A DNA stretch of 64,000 nt, from NCBI GenBank assembly GCA_024305405.1, contig JAKNDB010000026.1, forward strand, positions 1 to 64,000, given 5' to 3'. The notes below the pieces were generated by a model. The model ran no database searches, had not been told where the DNA came from, and saw only the letters and a program-made list of their open reading frames with translations. This document shows, one piece after another, positions 1 through 13,404 of this stretch. This DNA comes from Dirofilaria immitis (Eukaryota > Nematoda > Chromadorea > Rhabditida > Onchocercidae). How positions within the stretch are numbered: the stretch's first letter is position 1; each line of letters opens with the position of its first letter. The translations under genes and the position numbers were made by a program.

Positions 1-430
1 AAAATTATAGCTAAATATACCGATAAAATTGTAAAATGAATCATAAATGAAGAGAAATTACAAAATGATTTTGGACAACTAGGAAAGAATCAAAAATCAA
101 GTAAATCAATTTGGTTGGATCAATCAGAATCTAGGTAAATGTGATAAAAATGGAATTCTATAATATGATATAATGTATAAAACTTTAAGTGATGATATAA
201 ATACAATATAAAATTTAATCTAATGGTAATTAAAAATTTTTCACTCAATTTTAGCAGCTATTTTTAGCAATCAATAAAACATACAAGGCAGAACAGTGCT
301 CATAGTCCTGCATAGAAAATTATTTTATCTATTAATATAGATGTGTTAAAGCCATCGTTTATTGGTATAGTTCCCACGCGATAAGGCCATTCAATTGATT
401 CTTTGTATTTCTTTTTATATTTTAGCAAAT
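1..430. other. Intergenic, AT-rich; left copy of a 23-nt inverted repeat
   Basis: No coding signal is seen. Positions 8-30 are an exact reverse complement of 4673-4695 (23 of 23 bases, core CTAAATATACCGATAAAA). The two copies bracket the zinc-finger array, so they could be terminal repeats of a mobile element. This is inferred from the match alone. Confidence 0.5.
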
Positions 431-450
431 CATTATTTCGACTGAATTCT

Positions 451-2040
<1,590 letters not shown>

Positions 2041-2690
2041 TTCTTTTGTGCATGTCCGATATATTCATTTAGGTCTGATTGGTCATTTATTTCTGCCTGC
2101 ATTGATGAATTATTTTCATTTGATGTCTGAAATTATGGAAATAATTCATTTCATAATTTTTCCTTAAATTTTTTAGCAGTCTCAATCTTTGCAAAGAAAT
2201 TTTTTTACTGATATCAATACATACCTTAGTGTTATACTACAAAAAGAGTGTAAACGTAAAGGATTGACTATTTTGAAGGTAACAAGAAAAACTGATAAGA
2301 GCACAAGCGAAAAACTGATATAGTACAAGCAATGAATGCTATTTTCAAATTATAAATTCTATCTTTGACTTAAATGAAAAATTTACAAATTTTTGTTTTC
2401 ATAATAATTTTTTCGCTTACTGTTATTGTATGATTGGTGGTGGCATTATAGCTACTAGAAAACAATAAAACAACAGCATACTGATTTGCCAATTTCCAGA
2501 TAAATGGTAATAATTGAAATATAGAGTTTAATGTAGAATTCTGGAAAATATTCAAGAAAAGTATTACATAAAATATATTAATCAAAAGGGAATGAACTGT
2601 GGCAAGTAATAAAGTTGTACCGTTTGGAAAATTATGTAAAGACTGATTTTAAACATTTCCCATAATACGCGATCCATGATCAGATTACAG
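2041..2690. other. Intergenic, no feature seen
   Basis: AT-rich sequence with stops in all frames. Open frames in this stretch are low-complexity and lack domain signals. Confidence 0.6.
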
Positions 2691-2699
2691 TGCCTTTAA

Positions 2700-3910
2700 T
2701 CTTTTGCATAATTAGGTAAAAAAGCGAATTTGAAAATTTTGATAATCATGAATATTGTAAAGAAGTGATGGAAATTTTTCATGCCATGATCTAAAGTCAT
2801 AGGCTTATGTAAACTTATGCAAAAAGAATTCATGAATGTCATTTTAATGCAACTAGAAACAGAATTCAGCAGAATTCAGGAAGAATTCAGTATTGTAATT
2901 TAATTCTTTTCCTTTTGAAACGTAAAGTGAAATCAATCGAATGGATTATTATTCGTCACCAAAATGTTATTTGTTAACAGCGAAACATTGAAAATCATGG
3001 AAAGTCAAATATTTTAAATTTGGGGATCTGATTGTTTAGATCGATGCAAGATAAAAATTTTAATTTATTCCAAATATTATTTCCTATGTAAAAAATAAAA
3101 TGAGCTTGAAAAGAGTTTGAAAATGTTGATACATTGTAAATGTTTTATGAAGTAATAGAAAATTTTTCATGGCCTTGTCGAAGCTTTTAGGTTTATGTAA
3201 ATTTATGCAAATAAAAGTCATGTGTACCTTCGCAATATCAGCGTAACTGGCAGCAGAATTCAATACTTATTATTTAATTCATTTTTTGAAATGTGGAATC
3301 AACTGATTAAATCATCATCCCCAGAAAGATATTTGTTGACAGCGAAATATTGAAAATATTTCAAATGTGAAAATCCGATTTCATTAAGACCGATTCGAAA
3401 TAAAATATTTATTTATTTGCCAAAAATAATTATGTATGAAAAATATAAGCATCTGTTTCAGATTAAAGTATTAAACGTTTTTCTCATCTAAATATAGTGA
3501 TAAAAAACGATTCATAAAAAGCGAGCTTGAAAAGCTTGATAATCTTGAATATTGTGAATGTTTTGTGAAGTAATGGAAACTTTTTCATAGACTCATCGAA
3601 AATCATAGGTTTATACAAATTTATGCAAACAAAAATCAAAACTGTATAATGTCAATGTAACTGGCAACAAAATTCAATATTACTATTTAATTCGTTTCAT
3701 TTCGAAATTCAAAATCAATCAACCAGATGAATTATTCACTGCAAAAAGGTATTGACAGCGAAATATTGAAATTTGTAGAAAGTCAAATATTTCAAATCTG
3801 AAAATCCAACTTTATTATGATCTATTTGAGATAAAATTTTTATTTTGTTTGCCAAAAATAATTATACATGAAAAATACAAACAATTGTTCATTGCTCTTT
3901 CAATTCAAAG
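2700..3910. repeat. Three diverged direct copies of a ~360-420 bp unit
   Basis: The same sequence order recurs three times: a GAGCTTGAAAA-like start, a 'gaagtaatggaaa.tttttcat' segment, 'ggtttat..aaatttatgcaaa', then ACAGCGAAA followed by ATTGAAA. The ACAGCGAAA landmark lies at 2977, 3339 and 3755, giving spacings of 362 and 416. The copies are clearly diverged. No coding capacity is seen, so this may be an old tandem or satellite-like non-autonomous repeat. Confidence 0.65.
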
Positions 3911-4778
3911 CCCACAGATGAAAAATAATTTAGTGACTGAAAATGTTAATTATTTTTTTGGTGAGACATTAGATCTTCTTCCGAATAAATCGATTATTTC
4001 GGAATCTCCTCCGTAATTTTTCCCTTGCGACTTCAAAAATCTTTACTTTAAATATCATTTTAATCAAGGACGTCGCACTTATTTAAACACATTCTACTGA
4101 CTGTATATCTTTCTCATAAATCAAAAAATAAGTGCATAATTTAAGTGTCATTGCATAACTGGCAACGCTTATACTTCTAATATGCAATGCATTATACTAA
4201 GCAATTTGTGGTACTTCAAATAACAGGTTGTATTGATTTTCTGCTACTATCAATCATGATTAGTTTTCCTAAATTTGTATCTTTGGTTCCAATTTTTCTT
4301 AGCACTAGATAATTTGATTTTCTTTTCACAAAACTTAATACTTTTGATTTCTGTGTTTATATTGCTCTTCTACTAAGAATATTCATTAATCCGAATCCAT
4401 TATAAAAACACTTCTAAAAATCATTATAATTCTTTTTTTATATCAAAATAAGAGAAGAATTATTTTAGCAGAAGTTACGTCGCATATTTAAAAGTCACAA
4501 ATCATTTTATAAATAGAAAAGTTATACTCAACGACTTCAAAGTTTCGTAAACTTACAAGCATTATTAAAAATGTTTTCGCAAAACTCGGTATGGAAAAAG
4601 AATGTGCATTAATTTCTCTCAAATTCAACTACAGCATGTGATGCTTCTATCTCATTGACAAAATGTCATTTAAATTTTATCGGTATATTTAGCTACTAAT
4701 TTTTCTAATTGCATTTTTTTAAACTGGTCGGTGGAATATTCAGCATATATTAATGCAATCAACTATTATAAAATTTGC
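3911..4778. other. Intergenic; right copy of the 23-nt inverted repeat at 4673-4695
   Basis: No coding signal is seen. Positions 4673-4695 match 8-30 in inverse orientation. Confidence 0.5.
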
Positions 4779-5051
4779 ATGATTTTAGTAACAAACTTAT
4801 TACTTATAGATGATGCTTTTCCATGTGAAATTTCAAATATTGATATTTTTAAACATTTTCATCTTTTCATCCATCCTAAAAATAAATTTAAATTTAGTCA
4901 AAAATTTGCAAATTCCAGCAAAAGCGTTGATGAAACCAATTTGATATATATAAAACATAAAAGATTTATTAATAGGGTTTTCGTCTCTCCTCTAATATTG
5001 CCTTATTTAGAATGTGTGAAAAAATGGCATAATAAAAAAAGCTTTGCATAA
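4779..5051 (+). CDS. Hypothetical small protein with a possible signal peptide
   Basis: This is an open frame of 90 residues from an ATG at 4779. It begins with a hydrophobic stretch (MILVTNLLLIDDAFPC) that resembles a short signal peptide. It continues as a basic, K/F/H-rich tail ending in WHNKKSFA. No domain is recognised, and no splice signals or neighbours support it. In DNA this AT-rich a 270-base open frame can arise by chance. If real it would be a small secreted protein; I rate it weak. Confidence 0.2.
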   Translation: MILVTNLLLIDDAFPCEISNIDIFKHFHLFIHPKNKFKFSQKFANSSKSVDETNLIYIKHKRFINRVFVSPLILPYLECVKKWHNKKSFA

Positions 5052-5900
5052 ATTACTAACAGCAATTTTTAATTCTTTTGATATAAAGGATTAAATAGTG
5101 GTATTAAACATTGACTGAATCCATCCTACATTATTACACATGGATTGCTATTTCTATTATACGTAGATTAACACTCACTCCCACCTGAACGAATATTTTT
5201 ATGTACAGTTTTTGGCGATTCATACAATTGCGGCTGACAGAAACAACTAAATTATTCTTACATTAAATTATCTGCCACAGATTTTAATCTATAAACTAAC
5301 TTTATTTATTTTATTAGAAAATATTTTGCTATAAACATGTAAATAAGCGATTCTTAAAAACAAAATTATTTTTTTATGATTTTGTAAAGATCCTGTGATC
5401 TTCTCTCTATGACAATATTATTTTTTTCTTAGTTATACAAGTTGTACAAACCTTGCTGTATAATATCTAGACACCGATCTCAAATAGGAATAACTTGTTA
5501 TGCTTATGATATAAGGAGGAATGCCATATTTGACCAATATTGATTACAAGATCTTAATTTTTCCATGCTAATTTACTTAGAAAAGCATTTGTTAGAAAAT
5601 ATTTTTCGGCATTCAGATTTTCGGAATTCAGACATTTCTTCGATGTAATTGTTTTGTATACTTCAACTTTGATTATTTTTTAGAAATTGCAAAAATATTT
5701 ATCAACGTGCATTTCATCTGTTCTTTCTTCTTTGTCTTTCAATTATGCAACATTAAACGGTAAGTTAATTAAAAAGAATATATTATATTTAACACTGCAT
5801 TATTTTCATGATTTCAAAATTTTAAGGGAGTATGAAATGGATAGTATCATATAATTTGAGGAAGCACAACCATGACTGACAAAGTTGGTCGATTTATTAA
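5052..5900. other. Intergenic, no feature seen
   Basis: No conserved coding sequence, repeat or RNA gene is evident. Confidence 0.5.
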
Positions 5901-5905
5901 AATTG

Positions 5906-6492
5906 AGTAAAGGAAAAAACAGAACCGTTGGATTTATCAATGATGGAAGTGAATGAAGAAAAAACAGAACCGCTTGACTTATCAATGATGGAAATGAATG
6001 AACAAAAGAACTGTTAGATTTGTCAATTCGAAAAGTGAATCTAAAAGACGAAACGGATCAATGTAACATATCAATTCAAAAGCAGATAATGAGCCAACGA
6101 AATTAAATAAAGTAATGAATGATGAATAGTTCGAATTTACCGATTCAAGAAGCGGATGAAGAAGGAAAAAAGGAAAGGGAAAAAAAGAAAACGAAAAATA
6201 GAAGTGATGTACGCGGGAAAAAAATGGCAGGCAGTTCGAAAAGTATATGCAAACTTGCAGCGATAAGAAGCTTTATAATTGTCCGGAATGTAGGAAAAGT
6301 TTCTCAAAATCCTCGGACTTGAAATACCACATGAAAAAGTTTTGCTTCTCAATCCTGCTTAAAAACTCATATAATGACTCATGCCAAAGAGAGGATCATC
6401 TTCAACTGTTCTTTATGCGGTGGTAGTTTTAAATCGAACAAAAATTTAAAATTTTACATGAAGAAATTTCATACTAAAGAATTAAATACTTA
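5906..6492 (+). pseudogene. Zinc-finger relic with repeated CtBP-type PLDLS motifs
   Basis: The first half reads as a 15-residue repeat KTEPLDLSMMEVNEE. Two copies are in frame (repeat starts 5919 and 5964, exactly 45 bases apart). A third, ELLDLS, comes 41 rather than 45 bases later, so 4 bases are lost and the frame breaks at TAG near 6016. PxDLS is the known docking motif for the CtBP corepressor, common in zinc-finger repressors. After an acidic and basic linker, three finger remnants follow at 6268-6492. One is YNCPECRKSFSKSSDLKYH. The next, SFASQSCLKTHIMTH, lies in another frame and has lost its two cysteines. The last, FNCSLCGGSFKSNKNLKFY, has Tyr in place of the first His. It looks like a dead transcriptional repressor gene; an undetected intron could explain one of the breaks but not the lost ligands. 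Confidence 0.6.
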
Positions 6493-6784
6493 ATTTGAAA
6501 CTGAATATACGTCTTTGTTACCGAGATTGTTGATGATCCATGTATTTCATTAATTGAATTCTTGCTATTTCGTTAATTTTTCATATTTTATTTTTGTTCC
6601 AATTTATTTTTAGTAATTTTTCTAATGTTATTGTTGTTGCTGGCTTATAAGTTATTCATTTATTGCCTAATATTTTTTCATTTAATGAAATTCCCTCTCT
6701 CAACTCTGTTTACACATTTAATGTTTACATTACACCTGTGCTCATCTACTGAAGTATGCACAATACGCAAATACATATTGCATG

Positions 6785-6896
6785 TAGAATATGCAAGTGA
6801 GTTTTGCTTTATTAAATCAAATTATCACACGTAAAAAGTAAACTAAATAGAATATGTAAGTGAGTTTTGCTTTATTAAATCAAATTATCACACGTA
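6785..6896. repeat. Direct duplication of 49 bp
   Basis: Positions 6785-6833 and 6848-6896 are identical except for one C/T difference, and are separated by 14 bases. Confidence 0.85.
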
Positions 6897-7482
6897 CGAT
6901 GCACAAAAAATTGTTCGGGAGAAAAATATTTCAATCAATCGCAACATTTATTTACGCAAATTCGTATCGATGAGGAACCATTCTGCGGAATGGTGGGAAA
7001 TGTTTTTCCCAATTATAACATTTGAAGGTTCATAATGTATTTTAAAGGATCATCCTATTATGCAAAAATTATTAACTCTTTCAATTGAGCGATTATTCAT
7101 TTCTTATTAATTATAAAATTGAATATAAAACGTTTTGTGAAAACTATATTAATTCAGAGTAATACAAATACTTTCAAATTCAGACTTTTAGTTTTTTTTT
7201 TTTTATTTCATAATATTTCTTCGATTTCGAAAAATTTCGTGAATTGATTTTGATTATAACAATTAATTTAACATGCATTAACATGCTATTTAATTTCATT
7301 ATTTCAAATAATGCGTGTACTTGAGATTGTTTTTCTTGTAAACATGATGCTTTGATATATAATAATTTTCCACAATTTGATGCTGACATTAAACGAAACA
7401 ATATGACCAAATCAGTCGCGTGTAGCTCTTTCTGATCTGTAAATTCTATTTAGAGAAATGCCTTTTCAGATCAGTCACTATT
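6897..7482. other. Intergenic, no feature seen
   Basis: AT-rich sequence without recognisable genes. Confidence 0.5.
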
Positions 7483-8478
7483 CTTTCTTTTCCATTTCTT
7501 TTTTTTTTTATCAACATTGCTAATCACTTCAACCCTCCAGTACTAGTTCTCCTTTTATCATATCGTTATTATTAATATATCGTGAGTTAAAAAAATTTAT
7601 CTCTTTACTACAATAATTGTAAAATTACTCGTGAAGCATTGTATTACGCTATCGAGTCACGTTACCTATATTTTTATCTTTCATCAAAGAAGAAAATTCC
7701 CTTTTTCTCGACAAAATTTGCTGATGCTGTGGCTGAGAAGATGTCTACCAGTCCTATAAAGGCAGCCCAATCTACCAAAGAACTTAAACTTCTGGATGAA
7801 ATAAAAGGACTCGATATAAATCTGTCAGATCGAATTCTGTCAAGAGAAGAAATAAGTCAACAATATGAGGTCAAAAGAAGAATTAAAAAGAAAGGAAGAG
7901 AAAACTTGAATCAACAAATCAAAATTATCAGACAAGTACGCGATATGTCGGTGATAGTAAAGAGTACTAAATTTGATAAATGAAGCTAAAGAGTCTATTA
8001 TAACTTTAAGCATTTATGATGATGACTATGAAATAGCTTAAAAGGGTTAAAGTCAGCAAAAAAAGAAAGAGTTACCCCTACGAAGAGAAATTCTTCATTC
8101 CACGCCACTGTAATTTGCCATAGTTACCATTGGCAACGTTTAATGGCGATCCAAAATTGTGAAGACAATTTTGGAGTAGCATGAAGCTGCATTTCATCTT
8201 TAAAATATTCCGGCTCGTGGTAGCAGTAAATTATGTCAAGAAAAAAAAGGAGTTTTCTTTTTGGTGAAATATAAAAGCATAGATAATGTGACTCGATAGC
8301 GTAATACAACGCTTCACGAGTAATTTTATAATTATTATAGTATAAATGATAAATTTTATTAACGCGCGACACACTAATAATAACTAAATAATATAAGCGG
8401 AACTAGTATTGGAGGGTTATTGAAGTAGTATCGACCCGACCGTTGATAAAAAAGAAAAAAATGGGAAAGACAGAATAG
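7483..8478. mobile_element. Foldback/MITE-like element with ~240-bp inverted arms
   Basis: The left arm (about 7483-7725) and right arm (about 8226-8478) are imperfect reverse complements along their length. The best block is about 37 bases with one mismatch (around ACTCGTGAAGC and TTGTATTACGCTATCGAG, left copy near 7625-7662). The loop of about 500 bp holds a small ORF (7741-7983) and two compact palindromes: TTGCCA-N10-TGGCAA at 8115-8136, and a perfect 10-bp stem with 4-base loop at 8151-8174. No transposase is seen. A non-autonomous foldback DNA transposon that captured a gene fragment is the simplest reading; a segmental inverted duplication is the alternative. Confidence 0.7.
7741..7983 (+). 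CDS. Small basic ORF inside the foldback element
   Basis: The frame has 80 residues from an ATG at 7741, starting MSTSPIKAAQSTKELKLLDE and ending STKFDK. Codon content is less AT-skewed than the surroundings. The middle is charged and likely helical (EEISQQYEVKRRIKKKGREN). The frame is open upstream, but that part lies in the repeat arm. I do not recognise a family. Its place between inverted arms suggests a captured exon fragment; whether it is expressed cannot be judged. Confidence 0.3.
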   Translation: MSTSPIKAAQSTKELKLLDEIKGLDINLSDRILSREEISQQYEVKRRIKKKGRENLNQQIKIIRQVRDMSVIVKSTKFDK

Positions 8479-11088
8479 ATCTACAGTGAGCAGACTCCTT
8501 TTATAATGAAGATGCTTACAATTTTTATAATATTTATGATCTCAAAGATCAAAAATGATTTTATTAATTGATAAATGTTATGCTTTCCAGAGTTTGATAT
8601 CATATTACAACCAATACGGGCAAATATTTAGACAATTATAAAATTGATAAGATGGTTAATGATTAAAATTTTTGCAAAATTTGAATTGTTTATATGATTA
8701 CAAAACTGGTAATTAGATTACTTACTATCTTATCATTTTTTTAATATGAATGAAGGTAATTTTATGCCACAAATTACCTTTTATTTTCGAAATATTCATA
8801 TAATATAAAAATACTTAGTTACCTCGATATGCTTATATCATAAAATATTTCGGTTATTCCGATGATATCATTATCATCTTCCAGCATAGTACTTAAATCT
8901 CTGGGAAATTATAAGTATTTTCCGAAATTATGAATTAAGATTTTGATCTATCATTTCTGATGTCATTAGGCGCTGCTGAAAATATCGTAAACATCTTTAC
9001 TATAAAATGATCAAGATTATCTACCAGGCTCTATAGTCTCATCGGTAACGGGCTGTGCATTTCAAATTAGTTTCAAATTTCTATCAAATCCTATGAGTTT
9101 TCAATTTTAAACCAAATCTCTTATTAAAATTTTATTACCAATTAATAAAAGACATCCAAACATCGATTGTATTATTCATTTATCAATTGTTTAATATAAA
9201 TAGTTGTTCTTCATAAATCTTCGAAAATATCAGGAAAGAACTGAGTATACATAGTGTTCCGCTTAAGATAGATTTTATATTAAATTATCTAAGTTGATCG
9301 ACTTAAAATATTACAGTATTCATTTTAAACCTTGTTTTTAAGAAGTCCAAATTTTAAGATTATGCAAATACGATAAAACCTGACCTTTTTGGTAACAAAT
9401 TAAAGCATATTCTAAAATAATGAGTAAAATAACAAATACGGTAATAAAACGATACAGTAATTCATTCCACATCAACAATACCCAAATGAAAACTATAAAA
9501 ATAAGAATTAAAATTTTAATGGACAAATTGGCATTTCATCTGTGTTAAAATGGTGTCCTCAAAAAAATTAGCAATGCTAGATTAATTTTAGAGAAATATC
9601 GTTGCATATTATCAAAAATTTTTGATTAGTACGCAATCTGTGATATGGAATGATTGATGTTTAAGTCTAATTTAATTTCTTAGTATCAATTAACAATGGG
9701 AATTTTCTTTTAATTCGAAGCTTGAAGATGAAAATTAATTGATTTCTATAAAATCCCAAGTTTTATGAAATTTATCAATGCTACAAATGAATTATTCAAA
9801 ATATTGTATCGTAGTATTTGATGCATAGCTTTGTTGTATCTTATATCTTGAAAATATTCAGTCTCTAATTTCATAATGATACTCAATGGACATCAAGCAA
9901 CTATCATGCAAACAAGCTCCGGACAAACTTTAATTGAATAATTCATGATGATATTGCAAATTCTATTCGTTTAAATATACATATCTGAAAATAGTGAATA
10001 ATTTCAGCTTTTTAACTTCCTTTCATTCTCCGTATGTAAGTTTTGGGAACGAAATCAACCCTGCATTTATATTTGTGAAAATTTTTTGGTTATGCGAAAA
10101 TTAGAAATTGTACTTGACACATTTAGTAAAGTCCAAATTCATTTTTTAAAAATTTCCTATTTAAAAATTCTTTCGACTTCTTTTTCAGTAATCATAATAT
10201 CAGACCTCCTGGCTCATTTCTTATTCATCAATAAACTTGAAACAGACTGACGATTCCATCTGATGGGAAATTCTATCTAATTTCTGAAAGATCAGTTGTT
10301 AATAGCTAGTTTTCCAATTCAAAGATCTGAATTGAATCAAAAATTTTACTTTTTTAAATTCGTAGTATTAATATCAATTTTTTCTCAATATTCATTGAAT
10401 AATGTTTCTAAAAAGTATAAATAATGGAACTCATCTGTCTTTTAATGTATTTCTAATTATTATTAAGCCCATTATCGCCTATAAAACTTCAAATATCATT
10501 TCCATCATTGTCCTATGGTACCAATTTTTCAGTGAGGTTTAAATTTATATTTATTTCATACACACTGAATTTTTCCTTCGTTGTATACGTTAGCCAATAT
10601 AACGGGCTGAATATTTATTTGCATGCAGAAGCAAAATTTAAGCGGATCAACGGACGATCTTTTATTTCCTCTCGAAACACAATGATAAGTTCTTTAAAAA
10701 TTGAATGATTATTTAATTGAAAATTATAATGCGACAATGATAAAGAATATCTTGATCATCTTTGCAAATTTATTATTTCAAAAAGAGAGAAAAAGTCAAA
10801 ATTGGCAGCCGAAAAAGAAATGAAAAGAAAAGAATTATTAATAAAATGAATGGATAGAAAGAAGGCAGTGAAACAAATTATGAGAAATTAATTTTAAATT
10901 TTGAGCAGGAATCAATTGTTTATACGAATCAGTACTATGCAAGTATTTCTACTTTATTTTTTCCTTGTAATCTTAGCGTTGCAATCCATTTTTTAATTTT
11001 TCCAAAATCAATTCTAACAAATTTTTTAAACTGCTTGATTTTACTAATTTATTCCTTTGAGACCGATTCCTAAGCACTATTTTTCCAG
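8479..11088. other. Intergenic, no gene supported
   Basis: 2.6 kb of AT-rich sequence. Short open frames here (for example 9338-9526 minus and 10508-10708 plus) are low-complexity or hydrophobic, with no family resemblance. If the first receptor gene has an upstream start exon, it would have to lie here; I could not identify one. Confidence 0.5.
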
Positions 11089-13404
11089 AATGATAGTAAC
11101 GCAAATGTTGATTATAAAGAAATTAATATTACCGAAATACCAATATGTGCAGGCAAAGGTTTTTCGTGCCGTAAGTTTTGAAATATAATTTTTCTTTACA
11201 TCATGAAATCCAGTATTTATTATCAGACAAAAATAGACTTCCATGAAGTTGGAAAAATTGTTAAAGTTTCCTCTGAAGGATATATGAAATTTTGATTTCG
11301 ATTATATTACAGATTCAAAAAATCTAATAAATCTCAAAATTCCTTATGAATCTAAAAAATTTTGTCCAAGCCAACTATTTTTAGGATAAATCGTGCTCCA
11401 TAATTTCAAAAAAGAGCAACCTGAAAATTAACACAACCAATCTTATTTAATAGTTCCGAATCTTTTTTATAAGCAACCATTTCAATGACTTTTTTTTTTG
11501 TTTGAAGAATCATATAATGATATCTATTTAGCATCTTTGTACAGTAACATGCAGCTCTTGACATATTGTACGACAGTTGCTGATTTCGCAGTTATACCAT
11601 TTATGATATATCTATCATTTGTGAAAGTGAAAGATAGCTTATTCAAATATTTTACTCTTAACATAATGATGATCTGTTCCGTGATAGCTATAGCTGATTT
11701 TGTGGCGGATGGAATAGATATTGCTCATCTCTTCTTCTTTAATGCGTACTTGTTAGTTTGTAACTTCACTTTAAAAAAACTTGTAAATGCTCTTAGATGT
11801 ATTAAATAATTTGCTCAAAGATTTGAATCTGTTTATGTGAGAAGAAAACTTTGATTTCGATTACCTTTTCGATTACCTTAAACTTTGATTTCGATTACCT
11901 TATGAGATAGCTTCCATAGAAATTGGCAAGATTTCCATATATTATTTTAAAATTTTGTAAATCTCAACAAATAAATCAGAGGATCCTTCGACAATAGCCA
12001 AATATTTTTCCAGAATGTTCAAATTGTTTGGAGATAAAGAAAACTACCATTATCTACAGATACCAAATTCGTTATTGGGTACGGATAACCATCAGTTTCG
12101 GTGATATTTGGGTTCACGCTTTAGCGCTATATGCAGCTGTCATTTGTTATATAGCATATGTTTATCCTATTTTCTATGCGAAACATTTTGTGAACAAGTA
12201 AGTTCTAATCTTTTCCTTGAAATATATAATTAATGAGCTTATGAATTTCAAATCTTTGAAGGGAAGTTTAAAGAAGCTTCCTATTTAAAAAAAAAAGATT
12301 GTTTCTGCATTCTCAAGAAATACACATTTTTTTTTGGAGATATATATTTCAACGTATTAATTAAATAACGGTGATCTTTACAGGAGTCAGAAGCTTCACT
12401 ATGTGGTCCTTCATACATCATTATTCCTATGGAATGGTTCCGTATACTTGATTAGAAGAGAATTCTCACTTATTATGCCGTATTATCTAACGCACCTTAT
12501 CTTATTCATTACCTTATTCATTGTTGCTGTGACGGTTAAATTTGATAAATTTTTGTTCATTATTCTTAATGCTGATATCAATACTGATATTAGCATGAAT
12601 ATGCTTTGCTAAAAAAATAATCTAAAAAAAACAGGAAAATCGGTTTCACTGAAAATATTATCAAATTTTCATCTCTCGAAATGACAAGTTCAAGTTGTAA
12701 ATTGTCTGAACGATCAAATCTTCAAGTCACTTAATCATTTTTACAGGCATCTATTGAAATTTACAAATATAAACCGCCCGGAATGAATGCTACTCTTATT
12801 AAGAAAATGCGACGGAAACGACTACTTTCGTTTGTTATTTACAGCTATGCCACTGAATTCATTGTTTTGCCGCGTTTTAGTGAGTCTTAATGATAACTTA
12901 GGCAGATTATTGTTGCATGATTGATGGCAATGTATCATTTTACGTTAAATGAATTCAAAAATTTTCCACAGAGGAATTGAAATCAAAATTAGAAAAATCA
13001 GTTTAATGAAATAAAAATGCATAAAACTTTTGTAGTTGCCTCATTTATATCATTAATTTTCGCTTCTCGATCTCAAATTCAAATCGGGATGGTATTCGAT
13101 GGCTTTATGCGAACAATGATTCATGTTTTCTATGAGGTAAAATCTATTTCATTATTTCAAAATTTATTTCATTGAAGTTTTTCCTGTCATCATATTTACT
13201 TTTAGAACATTTTTATTTCCCTATGTTTTCAATTTCATTTTGTTTCAGATGAATTCAATTGCTATTTGCCTAAGTACCATTTTCGCTCTTGAACCATACC
13301 GTCATGCAGTTCTTTTAATGTTCCGAAAACAAAAATCATCGACTACAAAAGTTCGGCCAATAAATGCTATAAATCTCGCCAATATTAATATGCTACAACG
13401 CTAG
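11089..13404 (+). CDS. Nematode seven-TM chemoreceptor-like protein (paralogue A)
   Basis: Seven exons fit together without a frame break: 11089-11170, 11532-11751, 12060-12197, 12384-12534, 12747-12879, 13036-13136 and 13249-13404, summing to 981 bases (326 residues plus stop). All introns are GT-AG; phases are 1, 2, 2, 0, 1, 0. The product has seven hydrophobic segments, a KVKDSLFKYFTLN loop after TM1, and EPYRHAVLLMF after TM7. It is probably a plasma-membrane receptor of the nematode serpentine type; I cannot assign a subfamily. The start is unsolved. The first exon follows a TTTTTCCAG acceptor and opens with AAT GAT where paralogue B has ATG AAT GAC, so it has no in-frame ATG before Met in exon 2, at the edge of TM1. 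Either an upstream exon supplies the start or translation begins in exon 2. Confidence 0.75.

Noticed and set aside
10508..10708. 66-residue plus-strand frame upstream of receptor A, considered as its start exon
   Set aside because: The hydrophobic frame has no similarity to the N-terminus of receptor B and no donor in the right phase was found.
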